A stretch of 64,000 nucleotides of DNA, taken from positions 62,001 to 126,000 of the forward strand of contig NZ_BDCG01000016.1 of the NCBI RefSeq assembly GCF_001613385.1, in the 5' to 3' direction. Shown in pieces: positions 39,101-47,376 of the stretch (positions are counted from its first letter, which is position 1; every line of letters begins with the position of its first letter). The notes below the pieces were generated by a model. The model saw only the letters and a program-made list of their open reading frames with translations, had not been told where the DNA came from and did no database searches. The stretch is from Nocardia flavorosea NBRC 108225. Its GTDB lineage: Bacteria > Actinomycetota > Actinomycetes > Mycobacteriales > Mycobacteriaceae. Position numbers and translations under genes: made by a program.

Positions 39101-39702
39101 CGCCGTTCGATCGTGAGCCCGTGATCCATCACCTCGAGCAGGAAATTCTCGGGGCCGAAGATATCGCGCCACCGGCCGGCCGCCGCGTAGGCGGCATCGA
39201 ATTGTCCCAGCCGCAAACGGGTCTGGACCTCCCCGGACGGGCAGCCGGTGGTGGCGATCAATCCCTCGGCGTATTCCGCGATCAGTTCGGCATCCATCCG
39301 CGGCCATTTCCCCAACTGCCCTTCGAACGACGCCCGCGACGACAGCCGGAACAGGTTGCGCAGGCCGACAGCGTTGCGGGCGAAGATCGTCATGTGCAGG
39401 TAGGCGCCGGAGCCGGAAACATCGTCGGATTTCTGCGATGGGTCGCCCCACTGCACGCGTTCGCCGGAAAACCGCGACTCCGGAGCGATATACGCCTCGA
39501 TCCCGATAATCGGTTTCGCCGCCGACTGCCGGGACCGCCGGAAGAATTCCGCCGCCCCGTACATGTTCCCGTGGTCGGTCATCCCGACAGCCGGCATACC
39601 GAGCCGCTCGGCCTCGGCGAACAGCGGATCGACCTTGGCCATCCCGTCGAGCATCGAGTACTCGGTGTGGTTGTGCAGATGCACGAAAGATGCGTTCGTC
39701 AT
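36166..39702 (-). CDS. dnaE: DNA polymerase III alpha subunit, DnaE1 type (possibly a second copy)
   Basis: A 1178-residue C-family polymerase. Order: PHP domain (FVHLHNHTEYSMLDGMAK, MTDHGNMYG); palm with the catalytic aspartates in PDIDIDFDDRRRGEMIRYA; fingers (GVHACAVILSSEPL, MDFLGLRTLTV); tau/beta-binding region (GAFDSLGHPRKGLW); and an OB domain (VTVAGIIAAVDRRVTKKGET). It resembles mycobacterial DnaE1 across its length and lacks DnaE2 context (no imuA or imuB nearby). The housekeeping dnaE1 of relatives lies elsewhere and is more conserved, so this may be a paralogue. It is divergent from a LysR regulator. Confidence 0.88.
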   Translation of the reverse strand: MTNASFVHLHNHTEYSMLDGMAKVDPLFAEAERLGMPAVGMTDHGNMYGAAEFFRRSRQSAAKPIIGIEAYIAPESRFSGERVQWGDPSQKSDDVSGSGAYLHMTIFARNAVGLRNLFRLSSRASFEGQLGKWPRMDAELIAEYAEGLIATTGCPSGEVQTRLRLGQFDAAYAAAGRWRDIFGPENFLLEVMDHGLTIERRVRTDLLAVGEKAGLTPLATNDCHYVLRQQSAAHEAMLCVQTGKTLSDPTRFRFGGDGYYLKSPAEMRALWDDEVPGACDATLAVAERIEPYDEVWDFHDRMPVFPVPDGHTEDSWLRREVTAGLHWRFPGGVPDSYRHRADFELDIIRDKGFPAYFLVVGDLIAYARRAGIRVGPGRGSAAGSLVAYALAITNIDPIEHGLLFERFLNPERPSAPDIDIDFDDRRRGEMIRYATERWGADKVAQVITFGTIKTKAALKDAARVQFGQPGFAVADRITKALPPAVAAKDISVAGITDPGHERYGEAAEVRALIDADPEIRRIYDTAVGLEGMVRGAGVHACAVILSSEPLLDVVPLWKRPQDGAVITGWDYPSCEAIGLLKMDFLGLRTLTVIGDCLDNIRANRGTEIDLDTLQLDDEATYAMLARGDNLGVFQMDSAGMRELLLRMAPTEFNDLVASNALYRPGPMGVGAHWAYADRKNGREAVTPIHRELDEPLREVLAETYALIVYQEQIMQIAQQVAGYSLGQADLLRRAMGKKKPEVLALEFENFRNGMRGNGYSDDAVTALWEAVLPFAGYAYNKSHAAGYSLVMYWTAYLKANYPAEFMAALLTSVGDDKDKSATYLADCRKRGIRVLPPDVNQSAATFTSVGADIRFGLGAVRNVGEPVVQAVIRARHPGEFTSFSDYLTKVDTTGCTKKVVESLVKAGAFDSLGHPRKGLWTVHGEAVDAVMHTKKAAARGQFDLFAGDGADPGHDTGVFDIPVPDQEWATRERLGYEREMLGLYVSGHPLDEIATALATVGDTPVSALTEGRVPHGRKVTVAGIIAAVDRRVTKKGETWAIVRLEDLEAGIEILFFPAAYAGAATLLVEDAVVAVGAQVSIREGRQSLLGDQVRDPELTADGSGRAMTLTLATTACTPRSVRALRETLQRHPGATELRINLIGTRGPRLLALDPRFRITTSPALMGELKALFGPACLQ

Positions 39703-39860
39703 CGGTGAACCCCGTGCCGTCGAGCGGTGTCCGGGCCGGCCGGTTGTTCGCCGGATCGGCCGATAAGGTTGATTCGGCTACATATGACCAGGTGAAATGC
39801 GGTAGGTCGAACAATCGACACGTGAACCAACACAACCGATGGATGTGACAGGAGGTCGGG

Positions 39861-40844
39861 ATGGGTGAGCTCGATCTGCGGGCCGTCCGGGCTTTCACGG
39901 CTCTGATGGAGCACCGCCAATTCGGTCTCGCCGCGGGCGCTCTACGGATCAGCCAGCAGGCGGTATCCAAACGGATCGCGCGGTTGGAGGCACTACTGGG
40001 AGTGTCTCTTTTCGACCGAGTACCGACTGGGGCGGAACCGACCGTCGCGGCCCTGCGATTCCTACCGCACGCACAGTCGCTGCTGGCGGTCGCGGACCAA
40101 GCGGTCGCGGCTGTTGCGGGACTTGCGCGTCCCCTGCGGGTCGCCGTGCTGGGCGAACGGCAAGCCGAGATGCGGGCGATGCGGTTCTATCTGGGGCGTC
40201 ACCCGGATGCCGATATCGAGCTGGTGCTGTCCACCTCGTATCTGACCTCGCGGGACGCCCTGCTGAACGGGCGGGTCGATGCGGCCTTCGCGCGCGCCCA
40301 CGGCGGGCCGCGACCACTGCCCCGACGGATTGCGGCCGTGCCGGCGTATCTCGATGCGCTGCATCTGCTGGTCGGGCGAGGACATCCGCTGGCCGGTCGG
40401 TCCACAGTGGCGCTTGCCGAGCTGGCGGGTCAGCAGGTTTGGGTGCCCGGAGCGGCTATACCGTCGGAATGGGCCGATTTCTATCGTGACTTGGCGAAAT
40501 CGAGCGGGGTGGTGATCGATCAGTCACCGCGGCCGGGACTCTTCGCCGGTTCGGATAGGACCCGGGGGCCGGCGCCGATCGAGGGACTCGTCGAGGCCGT
40601 CGCCAGGTCGGACTCGCTGGCGACCTTCACCGGAGAAGGTTTCGAAACCCCGTGGCATCCCGAGATCCGGCGAATCTCCGTGGTCGATCCCACACCTGCC
40701 TATCCGCATGCCCTGTTGTGGGACACCACAGATCAGCACCCCGAACTGCCGGCCTTGGCCGAACACTTCCGAACCGGGTACAACCGCGACGTCGCGGCAG
40801 GTTGCTGGATACCGGACAGCGACAGAGCGCTGTTCATATCGTGA
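39861..40844 (+). CDS. LysR-family transcriptional regulator
   Basis: A 327-residue protein with an N-terminal LysR helix-turn-helix (LDLRAVRAFTALMEHRQFGL, SQQAVSKRIARLEALLGVSL) and a C-terminal substrate-binding domain (PLRVAVLGERQAEM). AGGAGG sits 8 bases before the ATG. Family members usually control a divergent gene, here the DnaE-like polymerase 158 bases away, which would be an unusual target. The effector is unknown. Confidence 0.88.
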   Translation: MGELDLRAVRAFTALMEHRQFGLAAGALRISQQAVSKRIARLEALLGVSLFDRVPTGAEPTVAALRFLPHAQSLLAVADQAVAAVAGLARPLRVAVLGERQAEMRAMRFYLGRHPDADIELVLSTSYLTSRDALLNGRVDAAFARAHGGPRPLPRRIAAVPAYLDALHLLVGRGHPLAGRSTVALAELAGQQVWVPGAAIPSEWADFYRDLAKSSGVVIDQSPRPGLFAGSDRTRGPAPIEGLVEAVARSDSLATFTGEGFETPWHPEIRRISVVDPTPAYPHALLWDTTDQHPELPALAEHFRTGYNRDVAAGCWIPDSDRALFIS

Positions 40845-41039
40845 AACAGTGCCCAGTCCCCGCTTTCGCGGTCGGCACCGGTATCGCCAATGTCGGGAAT
40901 GTCCGATACTCGAGGTTGTCTGTGGTGTCGAACTGCCGATGCGTATTCGGCGGCTCGTATGAGTGTGTCGTGAGGTGCTGATGAGGGTCGAACACTCGTT
41001 GGTCGATCGCGCTCGCCCCGGCCAGGGACGGGCGCCCCG

Positions 41040-42167
41040 ATGACAGATAAAGACCACGGCAAGCTGAATATCGAACTGACTCCGCCCGAGGGGATTCGGG
41101 AAGGCGCCCGTGCCGTGATAGAGGGTGTCGAGGAGAACATTCAGTCGCAGGTTCTGCTGCTGGCGTCGAACGATACGACCTACGACCCGGATATGGTGAG
41201 CTGGCTGGAAAATCGGGGCATGCTCGGCCCGAAAGGGCTCGACGCACCGGAGGGCGAGTCCGTCATGATCGAGGATTACGGTGGTCGCCGCGGCGAAATC
41301 GAAAACCAGACCGCGGATATGCAGGCCAAGAACGATTCGGTGGACGCGGAGACCTATGCGGCGTTCAGTACCACGAATCAATCCTTTCAGGACATCAGTT
41401 CGAAGGTCCGGGCGCTCCAAGAGGTCTTCGACGGGTTGCCGGGCCGCGTCGACAGCGACCTCGACGGCGATATCGACGGCAACGACTACATGCCGATCGT
41501 CGCGGAGTGCGCGGCCGTCGGCCGTGCCCTGAACACACTCGCCGAGGTAATCGATATCGTCGACGGTGCACAAGCCGAGTACAACGCCGGGGCCGAAAGA
41601 ATCGAACGTCTCACCCCCGGCAACAGCGGTGACCCGAACGTGATCTGGGGTGACCGTTCGCCGACCAGCAACATGACCTTCACCGTGACAGGCGACGCAA
41701 CCCGCGACAGCATCCTCGGTATCGCCCGCGACGAACTGGGGCGCGGTGTGGCAGAGCGGGGCGGCAGCTCCAATACCGCGTACTACACCGACACCGGAAA
41801 GAACACCCCGTACAACATCGGCGACGCCTGGTGCGCCTCGTTCACCAGTTATGTCTGGGAGAAGGCCGGTTACGAGGTCGACTGGACGAACAAGAACTAC
41901 GTGCCCGCGATCTGGAACGACGCGAAGGCCAACCTCGAGACCGCCACCGCCAACCAGGCCGAGCCCGGCGACCTGATCATCTTCGATTGGCAGGGGGACG
42001 GGACACCCGATCACATCGGCATCGTGGAATCGGTCAACGGAAGCACCATTACGACCATCGAGGGCAATTCCAGCAACCAGCTGCGATCCAACAGCTACCA
42101 GATGGGCAACGCGGACCTGGTCGGTGTCGTCAAACCGCCCGCGAGCAAATCGGGCGCTGTCGTATAG
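41040..42167 (+). CDS. CHAP-domain protein with helical N-terminus (possible secreted peptidoglycan amidase)
   Basis: A 375-residue protein. Residues 1-190 are largely helical and charged, with no signal peptide and a calcium-loop-like DSDLDGDIDGNDY near residue 140. After a Gly/Asn linker the last 150 residues form a CHAP amidase domain with the catalytic cysteine in GDAWCASFTSYVW, the histidine in DHIGIVESVNG and the polar residue in EGNSSNQ. CHAP enzymes cut peptidoglycan. Without a signal peptide, export could use a type VII route, which is inference. No ribosome binding site is seen; a 20-codon open frame (40981-41043) overlaps the start as ATGA and may couple translation. Confidence 0.75.
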   Translation: MTDKDHGKLNIELTPPEGIREGARAVIEGVEENIQSQVLLLASNDTTYDPDMVSWLENRGMLGPKGLDAPEGESVMIEDYGGRRGEIENQTADMQAKNDSVDAETYAAFSTTNQSFQDISSKVRALQEVFDGLPGRVDSDLDGDIDGNDYMPIVAECAAVGRALNTLAEVIDIVDGAQAEYNAGAERIERLTPGNSGDPNVIWGDRSPTSNMTFTVTGDATRDSILGIARDELGRGVAERGGSSNTAYYTDTGKNTPYNIGDAWCASFTSYVWEKAGYEVDWTNKNYVPAIWNDAKANLETATANQAEPGDLIIFDWQGDGTPDHIGIVESVNGSTITTIEGNSSNQLRSNSYQMGNADLVGVVKPPASKSGAVV

Positions 42168-42324
42168 CGCAGACCCGCCGCCCGCCTGTGCCGCCGCAGC
42201 GGAGTCGGCCGCACAGGCTGTCGCGCCGCCGTCGAATCCTGCACTGTGGGCGCACACACGGTCGCCTGGGAGCGACAATCCGTGCGACGAACTGGCCGGC
42301 GGCGGTATCGCCGGCCGCCCGTCG

Positions 42325-43446
42325 TCAGCCCGTGCTGACCCGGTAGATACGCAGATCCTCCGGAACCCCGCTGAGCGGGGCGGCGAAGAAACTGCGCCGG
42401 TAGGCGCGGGCGGTATGCCCGAGGTCCGCCAGCGTCTCGGGTTCCAGCGCGGCGAGGGTGGACTCCGAGATCATCATCCGGCCGTTGCCCGCCGCTTCCA
42501 TCACCCGGGCCGCGATGGTCACGTCCACGCCCAGCCAGTCGCCGCCGATCTCGCGCGGCGAACCGGTGTGCAGGCCGATCCGCATCCGCGGCCGGTAGGT
42601 ACCCATGGTGATATCGGCGAGGTTGCGCCGGGCCGCGATCGCGGCTTCGACCGCGCGGTCGGCGGACGGGAACACCGCCATCACACCGTCGCCCATCCGT
42701 TTCACGACCTGCCCGCCGCGTTCGGCGATGGGCGGTTCGATGGCGCGGGCGACCTTGCGCAGCAGGGCCAGGGTGGCCTCGTCGCCGGCGGTCAGCGACC
42801 ACGACGAGAACGAAACCAGGTCGGTGAACATCACCGTCATTTCCTGGGCCCCCTTACCGCGGCCGAGACGTTCGAGCGCGGCCTGCCAGACCTGCAGGGC
42901 GCCGAAACCGATCTCGCGGGCTGCGCTGGGGCTGTCGCCGACCAGCCGGTCCGCGGCGCGGGCGACGGCCCGGGCACCGCCGGGGCCGCTGACCGAGAGC
43001 GGATCGCCGAAGACGGGATCGCCGGGGAGTTGTTTGCGGGCCTTACGCAGGACGTCGATCACATCCGGGCGGTTGTTCGCGGCGTACATGAAGGCGGACA
43101 GCGGACCGATCCGGGGACGGACGGGTTCGTCGGTGTCTCCGGGGGCGGCGCCGTCCGTGGTGCCGTTGGCGTCCTCCGCGGTGGCGTTGCTCGCGTACTC
43201 GGGCGGCGTGTACGACCCCGTCGTTTCACCTTGTCGCCGGCGCTGCGCCCGTCGTGACCGCGTGGTCGCCGTAGCGCCATTTTTCCGGACGGGGCTCGGA
43301 TCGATGGCCGGGCCCTCGTTGCCGACGCGCGCCGCGGCGTTCTGGTCGACCTCCGGCTCCGGTGCGCTGCCGCCGGAGGGTTTCTCGTTCACGTCCCGAG
43401 GGTATCTCAGAGGGTCTGCCGTGGTGGGAGTGCTGAGAATGGTCAC
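42325..43446 (-). CDS. Class III adenylate/guanylate cyclase
   Basis: A 373-residue protein. The N-terminal 90 residues are disordered with a basic patch (RSRRAQRRRQ). A helical region follows (FMYAANNRPDVIDVLRKARK). The cyclase homology domain starts at about 200: MTVMFTDLVSFSSWSL holds the first metal aspartate, and KRMGDGVMAVFPSADRAVE the second with the lysine used for base recognition. It lacks membrane helices, so it is soluble. The GTG at 43446 has GAGG 6 bases upstream. Confidence 0.88.
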   Translation of the reverse strand: MTILSTPTTADPLRYPRDVNEKPSGGSAPEPEVDQNAAARVGNEGPAIDPSPVRKNGATATTRSRRAQRRRQGETTGSYTPPEYASNATAEDANGTTDGAAPGDTDEPVRPRIGPLSAFMYAANNRPDVIDVLRKARKQLPGDPVFGDPLSVSGPGGARAVARAADRLVGDSPSAAREIGFGALQVWQAALERLGRGKGAQEMTVMFTDLVSFSSWSLTAGDEATLALLRKVARAIEPPIAERGGQVVKRMGDGVMAVFPSADRAVEAAIAARRNLADITMGTYRPRMRIGLHTGSPREIGGDWLGVDVTIAARVMEAAGNGRMMISESTLAALEPETLADLGHTARAYRRSFFAAPLSGVPEDLRIYRVSTG

Positions 43447-43817
43447 CTGTCACCTCTATCGGAGGAGTGCGGCACGCCGTTGGGTCCGCCGATGGAAAAC
43501 GTGTGGTGCCTGACCTCGTGGTCCTGACGTCGATGGTAGCCAGGACCGCCGGTCGGGAGGTGAACTCCCGGTTACCGATAGTGGGCATTCCCGGCGGCCA
43601 CACATCGATGATCAGGTCGGACGTCCAGGCTGTGATAACGGCCACCGTTCCGGTCCGGATAACGACCACCGGTCCGGTGCGTGGGCGCACCGGACCGGTG
43701 GTAGAGCACCCCGGCGGCCGGGCAGTGGCCGCCGAGGCGCGGGATGCGCGAATTCTTCCGACAAGGTCGCGCATCCGATACCCGAGCGGCGAGGGAAGCG
43801 GCTCGGGCGGTTCGGGG
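43447..43817. other. Gap between the cyclase and ABC permease genes
   Basis: About 370 bases without a recognisable gene. It contains one very strong hairpin (listed separately), read out of the ABC transporter operon. Confidence 0.6.
43666..43701 (-). terminator. Strong hairpin downstream of the ABC permease gene
   Basis: A perfect 16-bp stem (CCACCGGTCCGGTGCG and its complement) with a 4-base loop, about 117 bases after the stop of the minus-strand permease gene. It lacks a T-tract. Confidence 0.55.
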
Positions 43818-44585
43818 TCAGGCGTCGCGCCGGTTGACCACGAGCAACGCACTGCCCGCGACGACCACGACGAAGGCAGTGAAGTAGGCGAGGCTGCCCC
43901 ACACACCCCAATGCCAGTTCGCCGAGGACAGCGAGTCGTCCATTGTCGCGAAGCGGCTCGCGTTCTGGAACGGCAGGAACGCGCTGATCTCACGTCCCAC
44001 TTTACCCAGTGCGCCGACCAAGGGTTCGATGATCAATTGCCACAGGACGATCAAGGAGATCGCCGCGGCGGATTGCCGGACCAGGACACCGATCGCGATG
44101 GCCACCACCACATTGAGGAAGGCCAGGATCGGCACCGCGTACAGGGCCCGCCAGTTGTCCTCGAGTACCAGTGTCGATCCCGCATCGCCCGCAACCGCCT
44201 TGGCGACGGCATAGGCGGCGAAGGCCAGCACCGTGGTCAGCACCGCCGCATACAGGCCCACCAGGATCGCTTTCGCGCCGATCACGGATGTGCGGTTCGG
44301 GATGGCCTGGAAGGTGGTCCGGATGATGCCGAACCGGTATTCGCTGGTCACGGTCAGAGTAGCCATGATGGACAGCACCAGGATGCCGAAACCGGTGACA
44401 CCGAGAAATGCGGTATCGACCGTGATGACGGGGGCACCGGAGGCTTGCGGGTCGTCGGCGGCGATCCGCCCGATCAGACCGAACAGCGCGGCGAACCCGA
44501 CGGCCAGCGCCACCACGATCACCGAACACCACCACGGCGAACGAGTGGAGGTGAGTTTGATGCGTTCCGCGGCGATCACGCCCAT
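43818..44585 (-). CDS. ABC-2 family permease
   Basis: A 255-residue membrane protein beginning MGVIAAERIKLTSTRSPWWC, a start typical of actinobacterial ABC-2 permeases. It has six hydrophobic segments (VIVVALAVGFAALFGLIG, TGFGILVLSIMATLTV, GLYAAVLTTVLAFAAYAVA, AVPILAFLNVVVAIAIGVLV, ISLIVLWQLIIEPLVG, and FTAFVVVVAGSALLVV near the end). The ATG shares one base with the upstream ATPase stop (TAATG), so the two are coupled. Substrate unknown. Confidence 0.9.
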   Translation of the reverse strand: MGVIAAERIKLTSTRSPWWCSVIVVALAVGFAALFGLIGRIAADDPQASGAPVITVDTAFLGVTGFGILVLSIMATLTVTSEYRFGIIRTTFQAIPNRTSVIGAKAILVGLYAAVLTTVLAFAAYAVAKAVAGDAGSTLVLEDNWRALYAVPILAFLNVVVAIAIGVLVRQSAAAISLIVLWQLIIEPLVGALGKVGREISAFLPFQNASRFATMDDSLSSANWHWGVWGSLAYFTAFVVVVAGSALLVVNRRDA

Positions 44586-45589
44586 TACTTCGTACCTCCC
44601 GTGAACAGCGGTTCGGAATCCGCCGATTCGTCCATGACCACGGTGGCATCCGCCGGTGATCCGATCTCGCCGTGGTACTGGACGTCCCCGCCGGTCATCC
44701 GCATGAACGCCTCCTCCAGGGAGCCGCGCTGCGGGGCGAGTTCGAAGAGGGTGATCTGGTGTTCGGCGGCCAGCGTTCCGACGGCATCGCTGGTAACGCC
44801 GTTCACGATGAGCGCCGCGCCGTCGGCGTTGCCGTCGTTCTCCTTCACCGTCATCCCGTGCGAGGTGAGCAGGCTGCGAAGTTCGTCCAGTTGCGGGCTG
44901 CGCACCCGCACCGAAGCCTCCGACGCGCGTTCGATGAAATCGGAGGTCGTGGAATCGGAGATGAGCCGGCCGCGCCCGATCACCACCAGGTGATCGGCGG
45001 TCTGCGCCATCTCCGACAGCAGATGGCTCGACACCAGAACCGTGCGCCCCTCGGCCGCGAGCCGCTGCATGAACCGGCGGATCCACAGGATCCCCTCCGG
45101 ATCGAGACCGTTGACCGGCTCGTCGAACAGCAGCACCTTCGGGTCACCGAGCAGCGCCCCCGCCAGACCCAGCCGCTGCGACATCCCGAGCGAGAACCCG
45201 CCCGCCGATTTCCCGGCCACCTCCGAGAGCCCGACCAGCCGCAGCACCTCCTCGACCCGCGATTTCGGCAGATCGTTGGAGGCGGCCATCCATTCCAGAT
45301 GGGCGCGGGCGGAGCGGTTGGGATGGACCCATTTCGCGTCGAGCAGCGCGCCGACCTCGCGTAACGGATGTTTCAGTTCGGCATACGGCTTGCCGTGGAT
45401 CAATGCGGTACCCGAGGTGGGCCGGTCCAGGCCCAGGATCATCCGCATGGTGGTGGATTTACCGGCGCCGTTCGGTCCGAGGAAACCGGTGACCTGCCCC
45501 GGTCGTACGGTGAAGGTCAGGTCCTGGACCGCGACGGTCTGCCCGTAATGCTTGGTCAAGCCCCGGACTTCGATCATGCCGACCAGCAT
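44585..45589 (-). CDS. ABC transporter ATP-binding protein
   Basis: A 334-residue ATPase with Walker A GPNGAGKSTT, the divergent signature FSLGMSQRLGLAGALLG, Walker B VLLFDEPVNGLDPEG and switch SSHLLSEMAQTADH. This matches the BcrA/multidrug-lantibiotic-export type. A C-terminal extension of about 110 residues includes an acidic tail. The ATG at 45589 is preceded by TATAGG (45592-45597), so it is probably leaderless; an in-frame ATG four codons later also fits. First gene of a two-gene operon. Confidence 0.92.
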   Translation of the reverse strand: MLVGMIEVRGLTKHYGQTVAVQDLTFTVRPGQVTGFLGPNGAGKSTTMRMILGLDRPTSGTALIHGKPYAELKHPLREVGALLDAKWVHPNRSARAHLEWMAASNDLPKSRVEEVLRLVGLSEVAGKSAGGFSLGMSQRLGLAGALLGDPKVLLFDEPVNGLDPEGILWIRRFMQRLAAEGRTVLVSSHLLSEMAQTADHLVVIGRGRLISDSTTSDFIERASEASVRVRSPQLDELRSLLTSHGMTVKENDGNADGAALIVNGVTSDAVGTLAAEHQITLFELAPQRGSLEEAFMRMTGGDVQYHGEIGSPADATVVMDESADSEPLFTGGTK

Positions 45590-45635
45590 GCCCTATACCC
45601 GGAGCGCGCGCGTCGCCCGATGGTCGCGACTCGCG

Positions 45636-45653
45636 GTCATCCTCGAGGATGAC
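45636..45653. promoter_or_regulatory. Perfect 18-bp palindrome upstream of the ABC operon
   Basis: GTCATCCTCGAGGATGAC is its own reverse complement. It lies 47-64 bases upstream of the leaderless start of the ABC ATPase gene, a position suited to an activator or repressor. Confidence 0.5.
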
Positions 45654-45842
45654 GGGGGACTGTCTCGGTGGGGACAACCCCGTACGGGGTCGGTTCATGG
45701 GCTGGACATGGACGCGATCTCCGCGCAGTCGCGGTGACCAGGGGACGCGCTGAGGACGGGAAGGGTTGTGTCGGCCTGCCGATAGTTAGAGCTCGACAGG
45801 GCACCTGCGGCCGACCTCGATAACGGTGCTCGTGCCAGCGCA

Positions 45843-46531
45843 TCAGTCCCGAACTTCGGGACTGATCGCACCGAGCGATCTGAGGGCGTCGTTGTGACGT
45901 GCGGTTATGTGGACATTGAGGAGGGGCTCCATATGCGAGACCCGGTTCCGGAGCCCATGTAGCCGACTGGCCCGATCAGCGACGACGATTCCGGCTGGAT
46001 CGTCGGCGGGCGGTGAGGAAAGGCGTGGTGTAGCGCTTGACGCCACAGGATCTGGCGACCGTGATAGTTCGGGTCCTTGGTGTCCTGGGTCGGCAGCAGT
46101 TTGGTCCAGACCCCGAAGGTGATCTGCGCCAACAGATCGTCATGGGTGACTGCGGCGCTCTTCCTCGGATGCCCGGAATCCCGGATGTCCTTGGCTTCGT
46201 TGGCGTGCTTTTCTGCCGTCCGGCGAGAACTCCGTGTCAGCGAGTTGAGCGGCCGTGCCGGATCGATGAGCCAATCCTGGCTGTGAGCGGCGCCGGCCAT
46301 GGTGTGATGGGCCTGCGAGGCATTCCACGTCCGCAGCTGCCCGTCGATGGCGTTTCGTAGCGCGACTTCCGTGATCGCGAGCACCTGCTGGAACGACGCC
46401 GACAATTGAAGGTTCCACTTGTATAGCTCGAGAGCTCGGAATGGGTCGTTTCCGCAGCGTGCTGTGTAGGTGGCGAGCCTTACCGGGTGCAGATGTTTGT
46501 TGACCGCGACGATAGTCGCATGCTTTGGCAT
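45843..46531 (-). pseudogene. Abi-family (Abi_2/AbiF-like HEPN) gene broken by a frameshift
   Basis: The first part (start ATG 46531) reads as an abortive-infection protein: HPVRLATYTARCGNDPFRAL, YKWNLQLSASFQQ, ITEVALRNAIDGQLRTW. The similarity leaves this frame near 46015 (ALHHAFPHRP). It continues in the neighbouring frame with RASRLHGLRNRVSHMEPLLN to a stop at 45843. The second frame holds RNRVSH, the R-x4-H motif of HEPN ribonucleases. A single-base indel therefore cuts off the catalytic motif unless the shift is programmed or a sequencing error. About 229 codons in total, close to family length. A hairpin-rich leader lies directly upstream. Confidence 0.7.
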
Positions 46532-46559
46532 CTCCCAGGCCCTCCGCTATGATCGATTG

Positions 46560-46635
46560 CAGATACGAGGACGAGGTCCCTCGTGAACACATGGAGTTCC
46601 CCCCGCGGCAGCTAGGCCGTGGGGGTACTTCGTTT
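46560..46635 (-). ncRNA. Structured RNA candidate upstream of the Abi/HEPN gene
   Basis: On the minus strand a 9-bp stem (CCCCCACGG with CCGCGGGGG, one G-U pair; 46600-46625) encloses the loop CCTAGCTG. It is followed by a second stem, ACGAG-GGAC-CTCGT (46571-46584). The gene starts about 40 bases further on. AbiF-type HEPN proteins of other bacteria are known to be paired with a structured RNA just upstream, so this is a reasonable antitoxin or guide RNA candidate. No start codon or protein frame explains the stems. Confidence 0.45.
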
Positions 46636-47376
46636 CAGGGGGACAGTAGCCGCCTCGACCGCGATCGCGAAAGCGAATCTCCTTCAGCCAGAACATCTCT
46701 GCAATGCTGGCGGAAGTAGCACCCCCGAATTCGAGGCGATCCAGGGGAGTCCAGGACCCGTTTCCGTGCCTTCACCTGGCGGTTTACGGTGATGTTGGGG
46801 CCCGGAAGATGCTGCGCAGTGCCGTTCGTCGTGTGTGGGCGGTGGTGCCGGTGACTCCGCGCATCGCGGCGTCGATGTTGTGGTTGCGCGGGTGCGGGCT
46901 GGAACGAGCAGGCCTGCCTCTGCGAGCAGTGGCAGCACTCGACGGGCGGTGGTCCTGCGCTGAGCTGAGCTCGGCGCGTGGATATCTTCCTCGTGGATTG
47001 GCGCATCAGAACCCAACCAGGACAGCAGCAGTCGCAGCGACCTTCGAAACGCCGGAGTCGTACGTACTGACGTGCAGGAATACAAACTTGACCCGAACAT
47101 TCTTCTCAGGGAACCTGCACGTACTCCAGTACCTTCGCTCGCATCCAGACCTTGACACCTTGGACAGCTGACCGGGGTTGGACGCTGCCGTCTCTGCCGG
47201 TGCAGGCTGGATCAGCGGCGGGACCGCAGCAGCGCACACCACCACGTGCGCGAGTTTCGGAATCGGAGGTGCACCGAAGGCCTGACTACTGGCGGGTGAG
47301 GATCATGGGTTCCGGAACAGCACTACGGTGAGCCCGGTCAATCCGACTACGAGGACGACCAGGACGAGATCGGCGA
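46636..47376. other. Gene-poor stretch between the Abi locus and the small unknown genes
   Basis: About 740 bases. A minus-strand frame of 138 codons (46684-47100) has a start part (RRSLRLLLSWLGSDAPIHEE, then DIHAPSS) vaguely like the N-terminal region of phage-type integrase proteins, but the rest is low complexity. I regard it as decayed sequence. No RNA gene was recognised. Confidence 0.4.

Noticed and set aside
46684..47100. 138-codon minus-strand frame
   Set aside because: Only the first 40 residues look protein-like; the rest is low complexity with His/Pro runs, so it was treated as decayed sequence.
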